From assembly GCA_026417845.1 (NCBI GenBank), contig JAOACM010000266.1, forward strand, positions 1-6,419: DNA of 6,419 nucleotides, given 5' to 3'. The stretch is from Planctomycetota bacterium. GTDB taxonomy: Bacteria > Planctomycetota > SZUA-567 > H5-PLA8 > CALKMO01. Shown one piece after another: positions 1-3,575 of the stretch (the first letter of the stretch is position 1; every line of letters starts with the position of its first letter). Position numbers and translations under genes: made by a program. A model generated the notes under the pieces. The model made no database searches, was not told the origin of the DNA, and saw only the letters and a list, made by a program, of their open reading frames with translations.

Positions 1-28
1 GGGCCTCTTCGCTGTACAGATGTGTCAT
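1..28 (-). CDS. Possible start of a further gene, cut by the window edge
   Basis: An ATG at 26-28 on the minus strand opens a frame (MTHLYSEEA) that remains open to the window edge. GGAG at 38-41 lies 9 nt upstream, a weak but possible ribosome site. Nine codons are too few to identify anything or to prove that a gene is present. Confidence 0.2.
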
Positions 29-54
29 GCTTTGCGTCTCCAGCGATGTGGGAG

Positions 55-78
55 GGGCGGGCGCTCGCGCGCCCGCCC
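55..78 (-). terminator. Very stable 10-bp GC hairpin downstream of the 116-aa gene
   Basis: Arms GGGCGGGCGC (55-64) and 69-78 pair perfectly around a 4-nt loop that reads GCGA (GNRA type) on the minus strand. It lies about 85 nt after the stop of the 116-codon gene. There is no T-run on either side, so it is not a classical intrinsic terminator. It may protect the mRNA 3' end or pause polymerase ahead of Rho-dependent termination. Confidence 0.45.
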
Positions 79-108
79 TCAGCCCTTGCCGGGTTCCGCT
101 CCGCCGTC

Positions 109-122
109 CCGGCCGCGGCCGG
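109..122. repeat. 14-bp perfect palindrome
   Basis: CCGGCCGCGGCCGG reads the same on both strands. It lies between the 116-codon gene and the strong hairpin further downstream. In GC-rich DNA such a palindrome may arise by chance; it could also be a protein-binding site or part of a folded 3' end. Confidence 0.35.
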
Positions 123-163
123 CTCGCCCCCCAATCGCAGGAGGTAGCGCCTGGGGGCGGGAG

Positions 164-514
164 CTATTGCGGCCTAGGAGCCGACTCGTATAGTGTCTCT
201 ATCAAGCCTGATACTCCCGCTTCATCACATTCAAGGTCCAGCCCGTGCACCTTCTGGCGCCCGATCCATCCATACCATTCCGCAGAATCAATAACATAGT
301 CCAGTTCCACGGGAGCTTCATCACACACGTCGTTGAGCGGAGTTCTGCTGCGCCATCTGGCAATCTCTATCTCATCTGCCTTCTCTAGTCCAGGATCATA
401 CCAGGTGGTAGCCATAAGACTCCACTCAATAAACCCATCCTGTAGATACCACCGCTTCACATCCACTTTAATCGTACGCGCAAGCGCATACACGTCCGTG
501 TTCGTCCGTACCAT
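164..514 (-). CDS. Unrecognised acidic, tryptophan-rich 116-aa protein, probably acquired
   Basis: I do not recognise this protein. The reading is well supported: ATG at 512-514, GAAAGGAGG (521-529) 6 nt upstream, a near-consensus promoter at 595-623 and a TAG stop. The product has about 22 acidic against 12 basic residues and six tryptophans, which is rich for its size. There is no signal peptide, membrane segment or evident coiled coil. Notable stretches are YALARTIKVDVKRWYLQDG near the N-terminus and ELDYVIDSAEWYGWIGRQ in the C-terminal half. The pattern suggests a small globular cytosolic domain. G+C is about 50% where I counted it (181-300), far below the cas genes. It stands alone behind its own promoter. 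By position it could be a CRISPR accessory or regulatory protein, an anti-CRISPR, an immunity protein or half of a toxin pair; none of these is shown by the sequence. Confidence 0.8.
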   Translation of the reverse strand: MVRTNTDVYALARTIKVDVKRWYLQDGFIEWSLMATTWYDPGLEKADEIEIARWRSRTPLNDVCDEAPVELDYVIDSAEWYGWIGRQKVHGLDLECDEAGVSGLIETLYESAPRPQ

Positions 515-534
515 CTTGCACCTCCTTTCTTTGG

Positions 535-576
535 GCCCGGTCGCCCGGGCGTCCCGCCAGGGGAGCCGCCCCCGGC
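535..576 (-). other. Two GC-rich hairpins in the 5' leader of the 116-aa gene
   Basis: Between the predicted transcription start and the ribosome site, minus-strand RNA can form two hairpins. The first has arms 569-576 and 556-563 (8 bp including one G-U, 5-nt loop). The second has arms 545-550 and 535-540, GCCCGG/CCGGGC, closed by a GCGA tetraloop of GNRA type. The second stem ends 6 nt before the GAAAGGAGG ribosome site (521-529), leaving that site free. They could stabilise the mRNA, or bind a protein or RNA. No U-run follows, so a classical attenuator is unlikely. Confidence 0.5.
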
Positions 577-594
577 CGTCTGTATCTATGCTGT

Positions 595-641
595 AATGTA
601 CACCGATGGGATGCGCGTGTCAAATGTTTTTCGTTTTTTTT
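595..641 (-). promoter_or_regulatory. Strong sigma-70 promoter with UP-like A-tracts for the 116-aa gene
   Basis: On the minus strand a perfect -35 TTGACA (618-623) is separated by exactly 17 bp from TACATT (595-600), which matches 4 of 6 bases of TATAAT. Just upstream, 624-641 is A-rich (AAAAAAAACGAAAAA) like an UP element. Transcription should start near 587-589, leaving a leader of about 75 nt before the 116-codon gene. It is by far the best promoter seen in the window and suggests high constitutive expression unless repressed. The CRISPR-like repeat ends 16 bp upstream of the A-tract. Confidence 0.82.
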
Positions 642-657
642 CGCGGTGCGCGGCGGA

Positions 658-693
658 GTCTCAATCCCCTTTAAGTCGGGGAGCTATTCGAAC
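658..693 (-). CRISPR. Solitary CRISPR-repeat-like sequence, 36 nt
   Basis: Read on the minus strand the unit begins GTTCGAATAGCTCCCCG and ends AAAGGGGATTGAGAC. It has the marks of a CRISPR repeat linked to type III systems. The length is 36 nt and the start is GTTC. There is an internal CCCC/GGGG hairpin. The 3' end ATTGAGAC is close to the common ATTGAAAC, which would be the 8-nt crRNA handle bound by Csm4. It lies downstream of the cas operon and the boxA leader, in the same orientation. No second full copy occurs in the window, so no array can be claimed. It may be the survivor of a collapsed array, the terminal repeat of one continuing elsewhere, or a stand-alone repeat with a regulatory role. 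It ends only 16 bp before the promoter's A-rich tract. Confidence 0.65.
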
Positions 694-725
694 CGCTGCG
701 GTCATAATTTCTTGCTTTTAAATGT

Positions 726-868
726 GTTGTGACTCGACCTGGCGTTACCCCCTCGCATGCGCCTGAAAATTTCGCGGTCCTCTGTGCCAACACGATCATA
801 ACCCGCCTTTTCTCCAGTCAGTTATGACCCGGCGTTACCCCTATCCTCCGTCCTGACGGGTCATAACT
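726..868. repeat. Cluster of small palindromic and direct repeats in the intergenic region
   Basis: A perfect 12-bp inverted repeat (820-831 AGTTATGACCCG against 857-868) encloses 25 nt. Direct repeats at 737-751 and 827-841 (ACC-T/C-GGCGTTACCCC) share 14 of 15 bases and are 90 bp apart. Each is preceded by a GTTRTGAC box (726-733 and 821-828). Further TCATAA copies occur at 702-707, 796-801 and 861-866 and can pair with the GTTATGA boxes (for example 796-802 with 821-827). Two related units thus share ends GTTRTGAY and an inner GGGGTAACGCC on the minus strand. They could be remnants of a small mobile element, REP-like elements or protein-binding sites. They do not resemble the CRISPR repeat at 658-693. 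Confidence 0.6.
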
Positions 869-964
869 CAAACTATATAAAAGACTTCCTCCCCGGGATG
901 CATGTCTTTGTTCGGTCCCCATGCCATAATCCTGTCCCACCCGCCTGGCCTTCCAGTAAGGTAT
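869..964. other. Intergenic stretch without recognisable feature
   Basis: No credible gene is present on either strand. A TATATA-containing stretch (about 872-881) lies here, but no -35 hexamer sits at a suitable distance on either strand. I see no repeat copy here. Confidence 0.5.
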
Positions 965-1007
965 CCGGAACGGGGGAGGAAGGCGATTCCTCCCCCGCTC
1001 CGGTTTT
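965..1007. terminator. 17-bp hairpin with a T-run on the plus strand; terminator or structured leader
   Basis: Arms at 965-981 and 987-1003 pair over 17 positions with a single mismatch that is a G-U wobble in minus-strand RNA. The loop is 5 nt (982-986). TTTT follows at 1004-1007 on the plus strand, so the intrinsic-terminator signature is for plus-strand transcription. On the minus strand the matching A-run comes before the stem and no U-tract follows. It could block antisense transcription from entering the cas operon, act weakly in both directions, or be a folded part of the CRISPR leader RNA downstream of boxA. The fold is certain from sequence; the function is not. Confidence 0.65.
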
Positions 1008-1038
1008 ATCCCCGAACCGAATACCCTGCGCTATTCAG

Positions 1039-1050
1039 TTGTCAAAGAGC
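1039..1050 (-). promoter_or_regulatory. boxA-like antitermination element, probable CRISPR leader
   Basis: On the minus strand the sequence GCTCTTTGACAACTGAATAG begins at 1050, with the boxA core at 1039-1050. It closely resembles rRNA boxA elements (E. coli TGCTCTTTAACAA), where NusB-NusE bind to stop Rho termination. boxA elements are also known upstream of CRISPR arrays. It lies 35 nt after the csm4 stop and upstream of the solitary CRISPR repeat in the same orientation, which is what a leader should look like. A 6-bp GC hairpin (stems 1050-1055 and 1059-1064, overlapping the first base of the core) stands at its 5' edge; hairpin plus UCUUU could instead be a weak terminator of the cas operon. 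The role is inferred from sequence likeness and position. Confidence 0.6.
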
Positions 1051-1084
1051 GCGCCGCGGGCGCGAAGCTTCAACGCGCCCGGCT

Positions 1085-2134
1085 TCAGCACGATACCGGG
1101 TAGACAAAGGCGTAATGAACGGCCTCCTTCCTCGATTCGTGCACGTTTCTCAGCAGCCTTCCCTTCGGAGGCCCGTCGGACTCGAACGTCGCCCCGGCCG
1201 CCATCAGTATCAGCGGTCTCTTGAAGGGGCTTTCGCCGCCCGTCGGCATCCAGAGTCTGCCGTAATGCGACAGCAGTCCGTATCGCGCCGTTCCCTGCCA
1301 GCCGTCTTCCGGCGCGCACGGGCACAGCGACATCCAGCGCACGGAGCGCCCATCCTCCGGACGGGCATCCGGCAGGCGGGTCTCCGCCTGTTCGCCGACC
1401 GTAAATCTCCCCCAGCCGCTCGATGCGTATCGCAGGTACCCGTCCGCGCCGATGCCGGCCAGGGCGATCAGGATATCACGGATCATATCGTCAGGGCATC
1501 TGATGTACATGTCGAGTACGGTTTCCGGCGGGTAGAAGACTCCCTGGCGCTCATGGAGCGTCCCTTCCATGGCGCCGCCGGTCAGCCGGTTGACGGCCGT
1601 ATGCAGCGATGCGGTCCGGACCGGCATCGCCGCGGCCGTTCCGCCGCCGGGGCGACTGTCCCATGGCATCGGCAGCGGCGGGATCGTATCGCCGGGCGCC
1701 CACGATCCCGCGACACGGCCTTCGAGCGCGTCCGCGCGGGATATCCCAGCCTTCCATCTCTTCTTCGACACGAAGGCGATCTTGCGGGCCTTCTTCAGGA
1801 TGCCGGCCCACTCGATGTCGGCTTCGAGTTTCCCCGGCCGGCGGCCGCATCCGGCCGCGCTGGCGTCGAGCTTCTTCCTGAAAGTCTCCAGCAGCGCCGC
1901 TCTCCTTTCAGCGAACCGGCCGGGGTCGTCGAGCGGCACCGGCAGGAAGCCTTCGGGAAACGGATCGGACAGCCTGAACTTGCCTTCTCCGGCCAGCCCG
2001 ATCAGTTTCTCCACGGCGGCAGCCCCGCCGGTCATCGCCAGCCGCACGCACAGATGACCGAAGAGTATGTCGGCCCTGGGCGGAGAGGCGAAAACGCCCC
2101 GCGGATGGATTTTCACGAGCCGGTCCTTCGCCAT
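1085..2134 (-). CDS. csm4: Type III-A subunit Csm4 (RAMP, crRNA 5'-handle binder)
   Basis: Csm4 caps the foot of the Csm complex, binds the 8-nt 5' handle of the crRNA and contacts Cas10. The 349-residue protein has a two-RAMP Csm4 layout. ILFGHLCVRLAM is at about 23-34. HTAVNRLTGGAMEGTLHE (178-195) matches the family's conserved N-x-x-x-R-x-T segment. RYASSGWGRFTV (235-246) is the glycine-rich motif, and KRPLILMAAGATF (305-317) and GRLLRNV (325-331) give the C-terminal glycine loop. I start it at the ATG at 2132-2134 because GGAGGGG (2141-2147) lies 6 nt upstream; a GTG six codons earlier would put the ribosome site inside the gene. It starts 25 nt after csm3 and is the last cas gene of the operon. 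No csm5 follows, and the protein is not long enough to be a Csm4-Csm5 fusion. Confidence 0.93.
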   Translation of the reverse strand: MAKDRLVKIHPRGVFASPPRADILFGHLCVRLAMTGGAAAVEKLIGLAGEGKFRLSDPFPEGFLPVPLDDPGRFAERRAALLETFRKKLDASAAGCGRRPGKLEADIEWAGILKKARKIAFVSKKRWKAGISRADALEGRVAGSWAPGDTIPPLPMPWDSRPGGGTAAAMPVRTASLHTAVNRLTGGAMEGTLHERQGVFYPPETVLDMYIRCPDDMIRDILIALAGIGADGYLRYASSGWGRFTVGEQAETRLPDARPEDGRSVRWMSLCPCAPEDGWQGTARYGLLSHYGRLWMPTGGESPFKRPLILMAAGATFESDGPPKGRLLRNVHESRKEAVHYAFVYPVSC

Positions 2135-2140
2135 CTCATT

Positions 2141-2147
2141 CCCCTCC
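2141..2147 (-). promoter_or_regulatory. Ribosome binding site deciding the csm4 start
   Basis: GGAGGGG stands 6 nt before the ATG at 2132-2134. It lies just inside the alternative reading that begins with GTG at 2150-2152, which has no comparable site of its own, so the ATG is the better start. Confidence 0.75.
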
Positions 2148-2159
2148 AGCACGGACCTC

Positions 2160-2969
2160 TCAGCTCGCGCCGGCGCGGTCCGCGTAACCTTTCGAGACCC
2201 AGTTCGACGGCGGACTCCCGAGCGGCTCTATCTTCCGACTCTCGCCGCATTCGTCCGTGCACTTCAGATTCCGGAACTTTACGATGCCGTTGCCGCGGGA
2301 GCCGCCGCCGCCGAGGGCGTCGTTCTCGAGCAGCCCCATCCCGTAGCGGACCCACTCGAAATTCTCGCGATCTTTTTCGCCTCCGTTCCCGTTCACGTCG
2401 AAGACTCTGTACCGCATGGAGAATGCGAACTGGACCCCAGCCGGAACGCGTTCCATCGGGCGCGGGTTGGCGACGGAGGTTATGCGGTTGATGGAGTTTT
2501 CCGTTTTGATTTCAGAATCCCATTCGTCGTCCAGGAACGCCTTCCGCCAGTCGTAAGGCTCATCTCCCCTCGTCCCGCCGTCCTGCTCCGTCGCCAGGAA
2601 GGCATCGGCGACCAGGAGGCGCGTGGGCCCCAGGCATGGCCGGCCTTCTCTCCCGGCTTCGCCGGCGGGTACGCCGAAGACAGTCAGCACCGGGGCGGCG
2701 TCGTAGGCGCCCTGAAAGCCTCTTACCTCTCCCCTCGGATGCACCCCCGTCGCCCATTCCAGAAGGGATCGCATCTTGCCCTTGAGCGACGAGCCCGGGA
2801 TGTACGGTTCGCCGTTCAGCGCGGTCCTGAGAATGGGATTATCGTTGCCGCTTATCGCTATTTCCTCGTGACCGGCTCCGATGTGCAGGCCCGTTACGAG
2901 CTCGATTATGCCGGAAATATTTCTGTACCCGATCAGCTTCAGCTTCATCACGTTACCGTTCGCCGTCAT
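2160..2969 (-). CDS. csm3: Type III-A backbone subunit Csm3 (RAMP, target-RNA nuclease)
   Basis: Csm3 is the repeated RAMP subunit that forms the backbone filament on the crRNA; each copy cuts bound target RNA at 6-nt intervals. The 269-residue protein shows the family features in order. ELVTGLHIGAG (23-33) leads to SGNDNPILR (40-48), whose D43 aligns with the catalytic aspartate of Streptococcus thermophilus Csm3 (D33). The near-invariant YIPGSSLKGKMRSLLE lies at 56-71 and VFGVPAG follows at about 97-103. The glycine-rich loop LGGGGSRGNG (219-228) precedes a beta strand. RNA cleavage is therefore predicted to be active. The ATG at 2967-2969 sits 8 nt behind AAAAGGAGG (2978-2986), which decides the start over a second ATG seven codons later. 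It lies between csm2 and csm4, the canonical order. The length is slightly above the typical Csm3 because of an extended C-terminal tail after residue 235. Confidence 0.96.
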   Translation of the reverse strand: MTANGNVMKLKLIGYRNISGIIELVTGLHIGAGHEEIAISGNDNPILRTALNGEPYIPGSSLKGKMRSLLEWATGVHPRGEVRGFQGAYDAAPVLTVFGVPAGEAGREGRPCLGPTRLLVADAFLATEQDGGTRGDEPYDWRKAFLDDEWDSEIKTENSINRITSVANPRPMERVPAGVQFAFSMRYRVFDVNGNGGEKDRENFEWVRYGMGLLENDALGGGGSRGNGIVKFRNLKCTDECGESRKIEPLGSPPSNWVSKGYADRAGAS

Positions 2970-3008
2970 CTTCGCGTCCTCCTTTTCCCTTGCCGGACGG
3001 TCATCCGG

Positions 3009-3533
3009 CTAGCCTTCGCTACCGCCCTCCCGTCCGCCGCCCGCCCCGCCTTTCGTCTTGTCGAGGTAGATATAATATCCCAGGAAGGCCTCGAAAAACC
3101 TGACCGCGGCCTCGAAATCCTTCCCGTCGCCGACGGATACGGCGAGTCTGCTCAGGAACTCCTGGCACCTGTCGGTTATGTTGTCCCTGCCCCTGGCGTA
3201 CGCTGCCCTGGCGGGGAACATCCTTATCAGCGGCTTTGCATCGTCGAAGCCCTTTTTCCTGACGATCTTCTCTATCCGCCTTATCTCGGAGAAAAAGCGG
3301 CGGAGCTGGGTGACGGAGTTCCTTCTTCCTCTCCCGTTGTAAATGTCGCAGGCCCATTTTTCGGCCTCCTGATCGAGCAGATTTCCGGCGATTCTCGTTT
3401 TCTCCTTATCTTCGAACAGGCTGAATGGCTGCCATGTTGCCGGCTGAGCCTGCCGGCCCCCTCCGGCGCCATCCCGTCCGCCCGGCGGACGGCCCGGTCC
3501 CATTCTTCCCTGCGCCTGATTCCGGTACGTCAT
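3009..3533 (-). CDS. csm2: Type III-A small subunit Csm2, 174 aa, with disordered Gly-rich ends
   Basis: Csm2 is the small helical subunit that lines the crRNA-target duplex in the Csm complex. The helical core spans about residues 41-160 and shows two family signatures: SVTQLRRFFSEIRRIE (73-88), near the usual S-x-Q-x-R-K-F motif, and RFFEAFLGYYIYL (145-157). Residues 1-33 are rich in Gly, Arg and Pro and the tail 161-174 is Gly/Glu-rich; both look disordered. I chose the ATG at 3531-3533 because AAAGGAGG (3542-3549) stands 8 nt upstream. A longer frame opens with an ATG at 3564-3566, but its only purine-rich site almost touches it, and the 11 extra residues come from the ribosome-site region. 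It begins 42 nt after the cas10 stop and ends 39 nt before csm3. The presence of Csm2 supports subtype III-A over III-B or III-D, although small subunits diverge fast. Confidence 0.9.
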   Translation of the reverse strand: MTYRNQAQGRMGPGRPPGGRDGAGGGRQAQPATWQPFSLFEDKEKTRIAGNLLDQEAEKWACDIYNGRGRRNSVTQLRRFFSEIRRIEKIVRKKGFDDAKPLIRMFPARAAYARGRDNITDRCQEFLSRLAVSVGDGKDFEAAVRFFEAFLGYYIYLDKTKGGAGGGREGGSEG

Positions 3534-3541
3534 GACGGATA

Positions 3542-3549
3542 CCTCCTTT
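3542..3549 (-). promoter_or_regulatory. Ribosome binding site deciding the csm2 start
   Basis: AAAGGAGG reads on the minus strand and stands 8 nt before the ATG at 3531-3533. It lies downstream of the longer frame's first ATG, so it fixes the shorter csm2 protein (174 rather than 185 residues). Confidence 0.8.
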
Positions 3550-3575
3550 CCTTTCCCGCGCCGCATCCCTCCCGC

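Noticed and set aside
871..881. TATATA stretch as a promoter -10 element
   Set aside because: No -35 hexamer lies about 17 bp away on either strand.
515..1084. A full CRISPR array
   Set aside because: Only one complete repeat-like unit is visible; the other repeats here (726-868) have a different sequence and irregular spacing.
694..1084. A hidden or truncated csm5
   Set aside because: No frame here shows RAMP motifs such as the IPGSS-x-KG segment or a glycine-rich loop, and the stretch is filled by leader, hairpin and repeat features.
902..2491. Long plus-strand open frame (529 codons) opposite csm4 and the end of csm3
   Set aside because: It is rich in Arg, Pro, Ser and Ala, matches no family, begins in intergenic DNA and lies opposite well-recognised csm genes. 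It is a by-product of high G+C.
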